The position numbers and the translations under genes were made by a program. The notes under the pieces were generated by a model. It saw only the letters and a program-made list of their open reading frames with translations. It made no database searches and was not told the origin of the DNA. From an uncultured Porphyromonadaceae bacterium (GTDB taxonomy: Bacteria; Bacteroidota; Bacteroidia; Bacteroidales; Muribaculaceae), in assembly GCA_900544305.1 (NCBI GenBank), contig UQUV01000010.1, positions 15,622 through 79,621 of the forward strand: a stretch of DNA of 64,000 nucleotides, read 5' to 3'. Positions 35,201 to 44,108 of the stretch are shown piece by piece. Position 1 is the stretch's first letter. Every line of letters begins with the position of its first letter.

Positions 35201-35220
35201 CTGAAATTTTGAGTTTATGT

Positions 35221-35258
35221 AAAATGAAAATAACGGAATCAAAACTGACTCCGTTATT
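35221..35258 (-). terminator. Intrinsic terminator of the tRNA cluster
   Basis: AATAACGGA (35229-35237) pairs with TCCGTTATT (35250-35258); on the minus strand it is followed by TTTTCATTTT. It lies just past tRNA-Glu. Confidence 0.85.
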
Positions 35259-35262
35259 ATTG

Positions 35263-35334
35263 TAGCGCTTACGGGACTCGAACCCGTGTTTCAGCCGTGA
35301 GAGGGCCGCGTCCTAACCGCTAGACGAAGGCGCC
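35263..35334 (-). tRNA. tRNA-Glu (CTC)
   Basis: 72 nt. Anticodon loop CTCTCAC closed by CGGCC/GGCTG gives anticodon CUC. The T-arm is ACGGG-TTCGAGT-CCCGT and the D-arm has TAGCGGTTA. The acceptor stem is imperfect: position 1 forms a G-U pair and one C-A mismatch is seen at the sixth pair. CCA is not encoded. Confidence 0.9.
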
Positions 35335-35370
35335 ATACCTTCTTTCTCTCAACGGGGAGAATCCCAAAAG

Positions 35371-35454
35371 TGTCCGGGATGAGACTCGAACTCACACGAG
35401 CGAATGCCCACTACCCCCTCAAAGTAGCGCGTCTACCAATTCCGCCACCCGGAC
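35371..35454 (-). tRNA. tRNA-Leu (GAG)
   Basis: 84 nt with the long variable arm of class II tRNAs. Anticodon loop TTGAGGG gives GAG. Acceptor GTCCGGG/CCCGGAC is perfect and the discriminator is A, as expected for leucine. Confidence 0.95.
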
Positions 35455-35468
35455 TTCCAAAATGTTTG

Positions 35469-35541
35469 AGCGAAAAACGGGACTCGAACCCGCGACCCTA
35501 ACCTTGGCAAGGTTATGCTCTACCAACTGAGCTATTTTCGC
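35469..35541 (-). tRNA. tRNA-Gly (GCC), third copy in transcription order
   Basis: 73 nt. Acceptor GCGAAAA/TTTTCGC, anticodon loop TTGCCAA (GCC), T-loop TTCGAAC, discriminator U typical of tRNA-Gly. Identical to the two copies at 35582-35654 and 35695-35767. Confidence 0.95.
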
Positions 35542-35581
35542 ATTTGCCGTTTCCGGCTCACTAACTTTTTCAATATCCTTG

Positions 35582-35654
35582 AGCGAAAAACGGGACTCGA
35601 ACCCGCGACCCTAACCTTGGCAAGGTTATGCTCTACCAACTGAGCTATTTTCGC
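35582..35654 (-). tRNA. tRNA-Gly (GCC), second copy
   Basis: Identical 73-nt gene to the flanking copies, with the same acceptor stem and GCC anticodon; separated from each neighbour by an identical 40-base spacer. Confidence 0.95.
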
Positions 35655-35694
35655 ATTTGCCGTTTCCGGCTCACTAACTTTTTCAATATCCTTG

Positions 35695-35767
35695 AGCGAA
35701 AAACGGGACTCGAACCCGCGACCCTAACCTTGGCAAGGTTATGCTCTACCAACTGAGCTATTTTCGC
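35695..35767 (-). tRNA. tRNA-Gly (GCC), first copy
   Basis: Promoter-proximal copy, identical to the other two. A TATCTTTG box lies 28 bases upstream on the minus strand. Confidence 0.95.
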
Positions 35768-35794
35768 ATTTGCTTTAGTTCCCTTTTGCGGTTG

Positions 35795-35826
35795 CAAAGA
35801 TAGAGACAATTTCTAATTCTCGCAAG
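35795..35826 (-). promoter_or_regulatory. Promoter of the tRNA cluster
   Basis: On the minus strand TATCTTTG (complement of 35795-35802) with CTTG (complement of 35823-35826) exactly 20 bases upstream, three of four matching TTTG. It would drive the five tRNA genes as one transcript. Confidence 0.75.
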
Positions 35827-35899
35827 TTTTTTAGCAACTTTTTTTCAACTTTTTCTACCCAAAGGACCTAATATCTTAATATGCAAATTATTGCGCATA

Positions 35900-36502
35900 T
35901 CATTTTTTATACCCCTGCAACAAGCTGAAGAACTCCTGGCGCATGGCAGCATCATCAAACACGCCACAATACTCAATTGTCGCGGTTGAGCTGTTCTCTT
36001 TTTCTACCCCACGCATCTTCATGCACATGTGGTCAGCTTCACAATAAACAATGACACCCTTTGCTCCTAATTCTTTATAAAGGACATCACAAACCTCTCT
36101 TGTCAATCGTTCCTGCACCTGCAACCGGCGGGCAAAAACATCGACAATCCGAGCAACCTTGCTCAAACCTACCATGCCTTCACCTGGAACATACCCAATT
36201 GAAATTTCTCCATAAAACGGAAGAATATGATGTTCGCACAAGGAATAGAACTCAATGCCTTTTACAATGACCATTTTCGAACCCGAATATTCAAAAATGG
36301 CAGAATTAACCACTTTCTTAGGATCCTTACGATAGCCTGAAGTTAAAAACGACAAAGCCTTCGCTGCCCTCATCGGCGTTTTTTTCAAGCCGTCACGTTC
36401 AGGGTCTTCACCGATAAGTGTCAATATGCTTTTATAATGTTCTGCTATCTGCTCAACAACGGACATATCAAGTCCGTCAATCATCTGCTTCTGTTCTTGC
36501 AT
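35900..36502 (-). CDS. folE: GTP cyclohydrolase I
   Basis: 200 residues from ATG 36502, which overlaps the TGA of the upstream gene (TGATG). Converts GTP to 7,8-dihydroneopterin triphosphate, the entry to folate and, through QueD, to queuosine. Zinc-site motif SLCEHHILPFYG is present, as is RRLQVQERLT. The 6-carboxytetrahydropterin synthase encoded at 53533 can use its product. Confidence 0.96.
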   Translation of the reverse strand: MQEQKQMIDGLDMSVVEQIAEHYKSILTLIGEDPERDGLKKTPMRAAKALSFLTSGYRKDPKKVVNSAIFEYSGSKMVIVKGIEFYSLCEHHILPFYGEISIGYVPGEGMVGLSKVARIVDVFARRLQVQERLTREVCDVLYKELGAKGVIVYCEADHMCMKMRGVEKENSSTATIEYCGVFDDAAMRQEFFSLLQGYKK

Positions 36503-37017
36503 CACTCTATAATTATAATTCTATCCCTCACAATGACCATCTCGCCGGCCAATGAAGGAAACTTGGTTTTCAAATCCTCCAATGCTATTTCAGCTTCCTC
36601 ACGTGTCAAATAATTACCCACACGCAAACGCCAATACGGCGCCTTATAGGCCATATAGGTGCCAATCAAAGGATAAATCCCTGAAATTTCACCTGCAATC
36701 TGCTCTGCACGCTGTTTTGCCAAACGCTGACGATTGTCGGAATATACCTGTATTCTGTAGCCCGTACGATGGACAACGGTCGTACCCACTCCCACTTCCG
36801 GAGTTTCAACATTTGTACCCGTAGTATCACGAACCAACATTTCATTTAATTTTGCAGACTGATAAATCTGTACATTCCCATTGGAACGCACTCGAATCGA
36901 ATCCACAATTGACCGCACAACGTCCTTTTCGTCATCCGGCAATACATTTTCGCCCGACATTGCCGAACATCCCAGCAATGCGGAACAACATAATATGACA
37001 ATTTTCCGAAAATCCAT
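36502..37017 (-). CDS. SPOR-domain lipoprotein
   Basis: 171 residues from ATG 37017, giving the signal peptide MDFRKIVILCCSALLGC with lipobox LLGC. An ATG at 37062 lies inside the loop of the tpiA terminator and is rejected. The C-terminal SPOR domain runs from GYRIQVYSDN to MVIVRDRI and binds denuded glycan strands at division sites. Coupled to folE by a one-base overlap; no functional tie is obvious. Confidence 0.85.
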   Translation of the reverse strand: MDFRKIVILCCSALLGCSAMSGENVLPDDEKDVVRSIVDSIRVRSNGNVQIYQSAKLNEMLVRDTTGTNVETPEVGVGTTVVHRTGYRIQVYSDNRQRLAKQRAEQIAGEISGIYPLIGTYMAYKAPYWRLRVGNYLTREEAEIALEDLKTKFPSLAGEMVIVRDRIIIIE

Positions 37018-37030
37018 ATTATATAAATAA

Positions 37031-37077
37031 AATAGGCTACAAAAATAATGATTTTTATTCATTTTTCGTAGCCTATT
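37031..37077 (-). terminator. Intrinsic terminator after tpiA
   Basis: AATAGGCTAC (37031-37040) and GTAGCCTATT (37068-37077) form a perfect 10-bp stem; the AT-rich loop can pair further (AAAAATAATGA with its partner). T-rich sequence follows on the minus strand. Confidence 0.8.
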
Positions 37078-37098
37078 ATAAATTATGTGATGCTAAAA

Positions 37099-37854
37099 TT
37101 AGAATGCATCAACGATGCCCATGAATGATTCAGCTTCCAAAGCTGCACCACCGATCAAGCCACCGTCAACGTTCGGTTTAGCGAAAAGTTCTTTTGCATT
37201 TGAAGGCTTGCAGCTACCGCCATAAAGGATAGAAGTGTTGTTTGCAACTTCTTCACCATATTTTGCAGCAATTGTAGCACGGATGAATGCGTGGATTTCT
37301 TCAGCCTGGTCAGCAGTAGCAGTCTTGCCAGTACCGATAGCCCAAACCGGTTCGTAAGCCAATACGATTTTGCCGAAATCTTCAGCAGAAAGGCCGAACA
37401 ATGAATCTTCAACCTGAGCCTTAACTACATCAAAATATGTTCCGTTTTCTCTTTCTTCAAGAACTTCACCAATACAGAAAATAGGAGTCAAGCCATTAGC
37501 CAATGCCAATGCAACTTTTTCCTTCAAGATTTCTGCTGTTTCGTGATAGTATTGACGACGTTCTGAGTGACCAAGAATTACATATTTTGCACCTGTAGAA
37601 GCAACCATAGCAGCTGAAACTTCACCAGTATAGGCACCCTTTACCTTGTCTGCACAGTTTTCTGCGCTCAAGCCCAACTTAGTTGAGTCGATAACAGCAT
37701 TAACAGATGCCAAGTGAGTGAAAGGAACACCGATAATTACATCGCAGTTCGGAGTGCGAGTTTTCAATGCTTCGTTTACTTCTTTAGCCAACTTTACGCC
37801 TTCTTCAAGCGTAGTGTTCATTTTCCAGTTACCTGCAACAATATTCTTTCTCAT
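37099..37854 (-). CDS. tpiA: Triosephosphate isomerase
   Basis: 251 residues. Interconverts dihydroxyacetone phosphate and glyceraldehyde 3-phosphate. Catalytic Lys in GNWKMN, His in LGHSERR and Glu in AYEPVWAIGTG are present, with the phosphate loop LYGGSCKPSN. A TAAATTTG box (complement of 37897-37904) in the end of the upstream gene may give it its own promoter. Confidence 0.98.
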   Translation of the reverse strand: MRKNIVAGNWKMNTTLEEGVKLAKEVNEALKTRTPNCDVIIGVPFTHLASVNAVIDSTKLGLSAENCADKVKGAYTGEVSAAMVASTGAKYVILGHSERRQYYHETAEILKEKVALALANGLTPIFCIGEVLEERENGTYFDVVKAQVEDSLFGLSAEDFGKIVLAYEPVWAIGTGKTATADQAEEIHAFIRATIAAKYGEEVANNTSILYGGSCKPSNAKELFAKPNVDGGLIGGAALEAESFMGIVDAF

Positions 37855-37884
37855 TGTTATGAAAATTAATGTTATTGATTGAAT

Positions 37885-39213
37885 TTATTTCTTCTGCAAA
37901 TTTACGGTTTTATTTTGATTCCGCCGCATTCGTATACTAAATTTAATAACCAGGCCCAGACGATTTATCAGCAGGAGCAACACCCCTAATATTCCAAGAG
38001 TAACCGTCAGCACCAGCGTAACCCTTCCGCGGTCAGCCAATGACACCTCCCCATCATCGAACGACATGTCGAAAAGTTCAGGAAGTTCATCGGATTCAAT
38101 GCTGTCCAGTGTCGATTTCCAAACGATTCTTCCGTCTATGACACGCACAATGGCCGGATTTCCTCGAGCAATTGTCTTCAGCATGGAATCATCCATAGTA
38201 AATATCGGATAATCGGCAAATGCAAATTCCTTCCATTGTGCAATTTCGTCTTCAGAGCCGCTCGTAAGACACACCAGCGACACACCCGATTCCGAAGCGA
38301 ACTCATTCATGTCATTTAGGCGGAACGTCGTTGCCACATCTATCCCTGAAATATTCGGAATCAAGACAAGGACAACATCTCCTTCACGAGGCAAAACTTC
38401 AGCCGTCACCTCGACATCTCCATCATAAATGGCAATCGGCTCCACATGCTGAGCCCGAGGTTGCACCGCCGGCTTGGCGATTGGCTTTCTGTCAACAAAA
38501 TTCCAACTGTCGTCAGGCAGGCTGTCCAGCATAAATTCGCGTTGCACCCCATCCTTTTCATAGATAAACACAAAATCGTCCTCTCCACTATCCACATTGG
38601 AAGCGATAATTTCTGTTCCGATTTTATAGGGACGAAAATCAATGAGTGGCTGCACATAATATCCCCAATAAATGATTATCAGCAAATAGACAGCAGGAAA
38701 AACGACGGTCATCCATTGCACCGCCGGACCATACAAACTGCGGACTCTCTTGTTGTTGTCCAACAAAAACACCAAGCCGGCAGTCAACACAACATTTTTC
38801 CAGAAAGTTGTCTGATTCGACAGCACCAGAGCATCGCCAAAACACCCGCAATCGGCAACAGGATTTGCCACCCATACGTAAAACGTCAACGGCAGCATAA
38901 ACACCATTGTCAGCAAACCAAGAATGACAGCTGTTCTGCGAAAAGAGCCAATCAACAGCAAGATACCCAATACAAACTCAAACAACGGAACAAAACCCGC
39001 CGCCAAGCCTGCAAAAGGTCTGGCCCAATCCCAACCGAAAGCAGTAAGGTAATCCCCTATCTTATAATAGAAGCCCCAAAGGTCAACTCCTTTAACAAAT
39101 CCGGAGAATATAAACGTACCGCCAACGACAAGCCGGCAAAGCAGTACCAACAAACTCCGCCATGTCAACAACGACTTGAACTTTGCGCTCCAGCCGTTAC
39201 TCTCCATATTCAA
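37885..39213 (-). CDS. MauE/DoxX-like membrane protein with C-terminal redox-like domain
   Basis: 442 residues. The N-terminal 170 residues carry four or five membrane helices with GGTFIFSGFVKGVD and NPVADCGCFGDAL, the CGCFGD pair of cysteines typical of MauE-type DoxX proteins. The C-terminal periplasmic part (from about 245) resembles a thioredoxin fold without a CxxC pair, followed by one last helix. Members are linked to disulfide or electron handling, but substrate is unknown. It overlaps the DUF1599 gene by 17 bases; order DUF1599-MauE-tpiA is common in Bacteroidales. The start could also be the second Met (39207). Confidence 0.82.
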   Translation of the reverse strand: MNMESNGWSAKFKSLLTWRSLLVLLCRLVVGGTFIFSGFVKGVDLWGFYYKIGDYLTAFGWDWARPFAGLAAGFVPLFEFVLGILLLIGSFRRTAVILGLLTMVFMLPLTFYVWVANPVADCGCFGDALVLSNQTTFWKNVVLTAGLVFLLDNNKRVRSLYGPAVQWMTVVFPAVYLLIIIYWGYYVQPLIDFRPYKIGTEIIASNVDSGEDDFVFIYEKDGVQREFMLDSLPDDSWNFVDRKPIAKPAVQPRAQHVEPIAIYDGDVEVTAEVLPREGDVVLVLIPNISGIDVATTFRLNDMNEFASESGVSLVCLTSGSEDEIAQWKEFAFADYPIFTMDDSMLKTIARGNPAIVRVIDGRIVWKSTLDSIESDELPELFDMSFDDGEVSLADRGRVTLVLTVTLGILGVLLLLINRLGLVIKFSIRMRRNQNKTVNLQKK

Positions 39214-39748
39214 GTTTTATCAAGGCAAACAAAGAGTAGTTTATCATGTCCATATAGTTGGCATCGATACCTTCAGAAATCAGAGTACATCCCTGATTTC
39301 GCTCTATCTGCTTGGTACGGAACAGTTTTGTCAGAATCAAATCCGTGTATGAGCTGATGCGCATCAGTCGCCAAGCTTCGTCATAGTCATGATTCTTGGC
39401 AAGCATCAAAGTCTTTGTACTCTCCATATGCTTGTCGTACAAGGCCACCGCTTCCTCTACCGGCATTTCCCCTGAATCACTATACCCCAGCTCCAGTTGA
39501 ATCAGTCCGATAATTCCATAATTGACAATTGCTATAAACTCCGGACGAATTCCTTCGCCAACCATTGAGCAGCCTTTCGTTTCCAACGAGCGGATACGGG
39601 TTGCCTTAATGAACAACTGGTCGGTGATAGATTCCGGACGCATAATACGCCATGACGCACCGTAGTCCTGCAGTTTCTTCACAAAAATGTCGCGGCAAAT
39701 CGCAATTACTGAATCAAATTGGCTGTTTGTATCATTTTGTTTTTCCAT
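39197..39748 (-). CDS. DUF1599 protein
   Basis: 183 residues made of two related halves, each with a K-(L/N)-(Q/H)-D-Y-(G/D)-x-(S/A)-W-R-(I/L)-M core (LQDYGASWRIM and NHDYDEAWRLM) and a QIER/RSLETKGCSM-type segment. This is the DUF1599 fold, also called nucleotide-modification-associated domain 1. The internal duplication suggests a two-site or pseudo-symmetric protein. Reaction unknown. A TAACTTTG box lies at the complement of 39772-39779. Confidence 0.82.
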   Translation of the reverse strand: MEKQNDTNSQFDSVIAICRDIFVKKLQDYGASWRIMRPESITDQLFIKATRIRSLETKGCSMVGEGIRPEFIAIVNYGIIGLIQLELGYSDSGEMPVEEAVALYDKHMESTKTLMLAKNHDYDEAWRLMRISSYTDLILTKLFRTKQIERNQGCTLISEGIDANYMDMINYSLFALIKLEYGE

Positions 39749-39835
39749 ATACCTTCACTTTTCATTTCTTGCAAAGTTAATACAATGACTTAGCTTTTAA
39801 AACAGTCACATCATTTTTTATAATTGAAAGACAAT

Positions 39836-39874
39836 AAAAAATGGAGTCTTGGGAATAACCAAAGCTCCATTTTT
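39836..39874 (-). terminator. Intrinsic terminator after trxA
   Basis: AAAAAATGGAG (39836-39846) and CTCCATTTTT (39865-39874) form the stem, with inner TTGG/CCAA pairing. It lies 25 bases past trxA on the minus strand. Confidence 0.88.
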
Positions 39875-39898
39875 CACTTGTTTTTTGTAACGACTTTT

Positions 39899-40213
39899 TT
39901 ATTTGAGTTTCTCAATCTTTTCAGCCAACTGTGCTTTTGTTGCTGTCCCAACGTGACGGTCTACCACTTCGCCATTTTTCAAGAACACAAGTGTCGGTAT
40001 ATTGCGGATTGAGAATTTATCACACGGATCAGAACATTCATCGACATTACACTTGTAAATATCAACCACGCCTTCGTATTCTGTAGCCAATTCATCTACA
40101 ATCGGTGAAATCTTCTTGCAAGGACCACACCATTCTGCCCAAAAATCAATAACAACTGGAGTACCTGCACTTATTACCGACTCAAAATTGTCGTCAGTTA
40201 ATTCTTTTGCCAT
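39899..40213 (-). CDS. trxA: Thioredoxin
   Basis: 104 residues with the active site WAEWCGPCKK (C29, C32) and the cis-proline segment IRNIPTLVFLKNG. No signal peptide, so a cytoplasmic disulfide reductase. An extra pair of cysteines (CNVDECSDPC) lies in the centre, which is found in many Bacteroidota thioredoxins. Confidence 0.95.
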   Translation of the reverse strand: MAKELTDDNFESVISAGTPVVIDFWAEWCGPCKKISPIVDELATEYEGVVDIYKCNVDECSDPCDKFSIRNIPTLVFLKNGEVVDRHVGTATKAQLAEKIEKLK

Positions 40214-40282
40214 TTCTATTTGTTTTTATTGTATTAAAATATGCCACAAAGATAGGACTATTTTTAATATTTCACCATGATT

Positions 40283-43200
40283 TTATTTTTTAATTTCATA
40301 GTCGACTCCTATCTCTTCCAATTCCAAAAGCAACTCTTTGTTCAGCAGGATTTTCTCGTCAGAAGCCATCAATATCGACTTCTTTTCCCGAGGATTCTCT
40401 ATGTTTACATACAAATCCGACATAGGTTTCTGCTCTGGGTCGATATAACGGTCCAGCAATGACTGCAAAGAAGTATTCTCCATATCCGTCTCCGAGATAT
40501 TCAGCTGAATACCTTTCACCACATCTCCTTTCTTCGACTCCATCAGCTGGATTCCTTTGACATACATCCGCAGACTGTCGTTAAAGCGTGACTGACGATA
40601 GCCAATCGTCACCATAATAATATTTCCCACAACAGCATATCGCATAAAGTCAACGAAATCCTGACCGAAAAGACGTATTTCAGCTGAGCCTGTATAGTCT
40701 TCAATCTTTACAATACCGAACTGGCTGTTGGTTTTTGCAGATGTCAGCGTTTTTGCTTCTACCACAAGACCGCCAAGCACATATTCCGTATCCGCCGACT
40801 GTGGCAAGGATGAATTATAATCTTTTGCATGCAAGTTGCATCCGTATTCCACTTCAATGTAATAAGAATCCAACGGGTGTGCTGACAAGTACATTCCCAC
40901 CAAATCCTTTTCCCAGTTCAAACGTACGATATCGGCTTTTTTCGGACGACGCGGAGGTTCCGGCTTGGCCGTTTCAATCACTTCCGTATCTCCAAAAAGA
41001 GACGATACAGAATTAGCCTTGTTCAACTGATACATCTGACCATATTTGATAAGCAGCTCGTCAAATGCAACAGAATTATCTTCAGCCTTTCCAAAATCCT
41101 CGCGGGACACATTCGGGAAACAGTCAAAAGCACCGGCCAGTGCCAAATTTTCCAACACTTTTCTGTTGCAAGTGCTTAAGTTCACACGCTCTACCAAATC
41201 GTATATTGAGGTATATTCTCCGTGAGCCTCACGTTCTTCCAGGATTGACTGCACAGCATTACCTCCGACACCTTTAATAGCTGCCAGACCAAAACGAATC
41301 TCACCCGCCTTGTTTACACTAAACTTCGCACGACTTTCGTTGATATCCGGACCTTTTACCGGTATCTTCATCGCCTTGCATTCATCCATAAACTTGCTCA
41401 ATTTGGTAATATCGTTCAAGTTACGGCTCAATACGGCCGCCATATATTCCGCAGGATAGTTTGCCTTGAGATATGCGGTCTGGAATGCCACCCAACTGTA
41501 GCAGGTAGCGTGACTCTTATTGAAGGCATAAGATGCAAACTTTTCCCAGTCTGCCCAAATCTTTTCCAACACCTTCTCGTCGTAGCCATTCGACTTTCCG
41601 CCATTAATGAACAGAGGCTTCAATTCTGCCAGCTTGTCGGCAAGTTTCTTACCCATCGCCTTACGCAAACCGTCGGACTGACCACGCGTAAAATTGGCAA
41701 GCAAACGCGAAAGCAACATAACCTGCTCTTGGTAAACAGTAATACCGTAAGTATCCTTCAAATACTTTTCCATGATTGGAATATCGTATTCAATAGGCTC
41801 CACTCCATGCTTACGCGCAATGAACTGCGGAATATATTCCATTGGCCCCGGACGATACAGGGCATTCATGGCAATCAAATCCTCAAATGTGGATGGCTGC
41901 AGTTCACGCAGATATTTTTGCATACCGGCCGATTCGAACTGGAATGTACCGGTAGTTCTTCCTTCACAATAAAGCTGATATGTTTTCGGGTCGTCGATAG
42001 GTACATTGTCAATATCAACTACCTCGCCTGTCCGTTCCTTGATATTGTCAAGAGCTTCCTTGATGATGGAAAGCGTCTTCAATCCCAAGAAGTCCATCTT
42101 AATCAAACCAGTAGACTCAATCACCGAACCTTCATACTGAGTAACGAGCACCTTCTCGCCGTCCTTATCGGTTGCAGTTGCGACCGGCACCCAGTCAGTA
42201 ATGTCATCACGACCAATGATCACACCACAAGCATGCACACCCGTATTACGCACGTTTCCTTCAAGAGCCAACGCATACTTCAAAGTTTCACGTACATCGT
42301 GAGAGCCGTAATTCAATTCGTTCTGCAATTCAGGCACCAGCTCATAGCAGTTCTTCAAATTAATCTTCGGCGATTTTCCGTCAACTTCCGGCAGACGGTC
42401 GGGAATCATTTTCGTAAGACGGTCACTTTCAGCAAGCGGCAAACGTGTCACACGTGCCACATCCTTAATGGCCGACTTTGCCGCCATCGTACCGTATGTA
42501 ATGATATGCGCCACTTTTTCCGCTCCATATTTTGCCGTCACGTAGCGCAATACATCGGCACGGCCGTCATCATCAAAGTCAATATCAATATCAGGCAACG
42601 AAATACGGTCCGGGTTCAAGAAACGCTCAAACAGCAAATCGTATTTAATCGGGTCAATCTGAGTAATACCCAAACAATAGGCAACGGCGGAACCTGCGGC
42701 AGAACCACGGCCCGGTCCAACGGACACCCCTATTCTTCTTGCAGCAGCAATAAAGTCCTGCACAATCAGGAAGTAGCCCGGGAAACCCATATTTTTGATA
42801 GTGTCCAATTCAAAGTCAAGACGTTCAGTCTGTTCGGCTGTCAGCGAGTCGCCCCAACGTTTTTTCGCACCTTCATATACAAGATAACGAAGGTATTCAT
42901 TGTTGTCATTGAAACCTTCGGGCAGCGGGAAATTCGGAAGAATCGGGTCGTGATTGATGGAGTACCGTTCCACCTTACTCAACACTTCCACCGTATTGTC
43001 AAGCGACTCGGGAATGTCGGCAAAAAGTTCGTTCATTTCTGCCTGAGTCTTCATCCACTCCTGCTTACTGTATGTCATGCGGTTTTCATCATCGAGAAAA
43101 GTACCTGTCGACACACAAATCAGACGGTCATGAGCTTCTGCATCACTCTCATTGACAAAATGCACGTCGTTTGTACATACAAGCTTGATATTATGCTTGT

Positions 43201-43933
43201 GTGCAAATTCTACCAACACGGCATTCACTTTCTGCTGTTCCGGGTAAACACTGTGATTGGCATTCGGAACAGTGGCTTTATGGCGCTGGAGTTCCAGATA
43301 GTAGTCTTCACCAAAAACTTCTTTAAACCATAAGACGGAAGCCTCTGCCTCTTCAATACGGTCCTGCATAATCAGGCGTGGAATCTCGCCACCCAAACAG
43401 GCAGAGCAGACAATCAACCCCTCATGATGAAGTTTCAACTGTTCCTTATCTGTTCGCGGGTGATAATAATAACCGTCTGTCCAGGCTTTAGAAACCAGTT
43501 TAATCAGATTATGATATCCCTTTTCATTTTTTGCCAATACAACCAAGTGGCGACCCGTATCTTTTTTCGACTCACGGTCCGTCATCAATTTATCGGCCAC
43601 ATACATTTCACAACCAAAAATAGGAACGAATATCTTCTTTTGGGCAGCTTCCAATTCTGCTTCAGCAGAAGCTACCGCCGCCTCGTCAACCGTTTCGGCC
43701 GACTTCAGCTCATCTATCTGTTTCTTGAGATTTTTTATCAGCTTGTCCGTATCCCCGTTCTTTTTCTTCACATAGTCAAAGAACTCCTTGATACCGAACA
43801 TATTACCATGATCAGTCAAGGCAAGCCCCGGCATACCGTCAGCTATAGCCTTATCAACCAACGATTTAATGGCAGCTTGTCCGTCAAGTACCGAATATTG
43901 GGAGTGAACATGTAAATGTACAAATGGATGCAT
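40283..43933 (-). CDS. dnaE: DNA polymerase III alpha subunit
   Basis: 1216 residues. The replicative polymerase. The PHP domain begins FVHLHVHSQYSVLDG and contains LTDHGNMFG. The polymerase active site PDIDIDFDDDGR places catalytic aspartates at D448 and D450. VGPGRGSAAGS is the conserved palm loop. The tail has helix-hairpin-helix and OB-fold regions (IVKIEDYTGSAEIRLFG). An insertion of about 45 charged residues (55-100, KNLKKQIDELKSAETVDEAA) interrupts the PHP domain and looks like a coiled coil. No intein. Confidence 0.97.
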   Translation of the reverse strand: MHPFVHLHVHSQYSVLDGQAAIKSLVDKAIADGMPGLALTDHGNMFGIKEFFDYVKKKNGDTDKLIKNLKKQIDELKSAETVDEAAVASAEAELEAAQKKIFVPIFGCEMYVADKLMTDRESKKDTGRHLVVLAKNEKGYHNLIKLVSKAWTDGYYYHPRTDKEQLKLHHEGLIVCSACLGGEIPRLIMQDRIEEAEASVLWFKEVFGEDYYLELQRHKATVPNANHSVYPEQQKVNAVLVEFAHKHNIKLVCTNDVHFVNESDAEAHDRLICVSTGTFLDDENRMTYSKQEWMKTQAEMNELFADIPESLDNTVEVLSKVERYSINHDPILPNFPLPEGFNDNNEYLRYLVYEGAKKRWGDSLTAEQTERLDFELDTIKNMGFPGYFLIVQDFIAAARRIGVSVGPGRGSAAGSAVAYCLGITQIDPIKYDLLFERFLNPDRISLPDIDIDFDDDGRADVLRYVTAKYGAEKVAHIITYGTMAAKSAIKDVARVTRLPLAESDRLTKMIPDRLPEVDGKSPKINLKNCYELVPELQNELNYGSHDVRETLKYALALEGNVRNTGVHACGVIIGRDDITDWVPVATATDKDGEKVLVTQYEGSVIESTGLIKMDFLGLKTLSIIKEALDNIKERTGEVVDIDNVPIDDPKTYQLYCEGRTTGTFQFESAGMQKYLRELQPSTFEDLIAMNALYRPGPMEYIPQFIARKHGVEPIEYDIPIMEKYLKDTYGITVYQEQVMLLSRLLANFTRGQSDGLRKAMGKKLADKLAELKPLFINGGKSNGYDEKVLEKIWADWEKFASYAFNKSHATCYSWVAFQTAYLKANYPAEYMAAVLSRNLNDITKLSKFMDECKAMKIPVKGPDINESRAKFSVNKAGEIRFGLAAIKGVGGNAVQSILEEREAHGEYTSIYDLVERVNLSTCNRKVLENLALAGAFDCFPNVSREDFGKAEDNSVAFDELLIKYGQMYQLNKANSVSSLFGDTEVIETAKPEPPRRPKKADIVRLNWEKDLVGMYLSAHPLDSYYIEVEYGCNLHAKDYNSSLPQSADTEYVLGGLVVEAKTLTSAKTNSQFGIVKIEDYTGSAEIRLFGQDFVDFMRYAVVGNIIMVTIGYRQSRFNDSLRMYVKGIQLMESKKGDVVKGIQLNISETDMENTSLQSLLDRYIDPEQKPMSDLYVNIENPREKKSILMASDEKILLNKELLLELEEIGVDYEIKK

Positions 43934-44108
43934 AATCTATATTTCTGTTTTGGACTTGTAAAATTAATCAAAGCATTTCATTCCATAAAAACAAGCAATG
44001 GATTATACCAAAATTTAACATTTTCAGCATCGCCCCTCTCCACAATTTTCCGATTATTGAAATAGTTTTTGTAGTTTTGCACCATAATTACATGTAATAT
44101 CAAAAATC

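Larger units (their letters stand above)
35469..35767. repeat. Tandem 113-bp tRNA-Gly repeat (three genes, two identical spacers)
   Basis: Three copies of the 73-nt tRNA gene start exactly 113 bases apart. The spacers at 35542-35581 and 35655-35694 are identical over all 40 bases, so the whole unit, not only the gene, has been duplicated. Confidence 0.95.

Noticed and set aside
35201..35242. Longer prmA start
   Set aside because: It begins with TTG inside the tRNA terminator hairpin.
37018..37062. Longer start for the SPOR lipoprotein
   Set aside because: The ATG lies in the loop of the tpiA terminator, and the shorter form has a proper lipoprotein signal.
41510..43333. A 607-codon open frame on the plus strand opposite dnaE
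   Set aside because: Antisense shadow of a strongly conserved gene; the product is rich in His, Cys and Asn with no domain.
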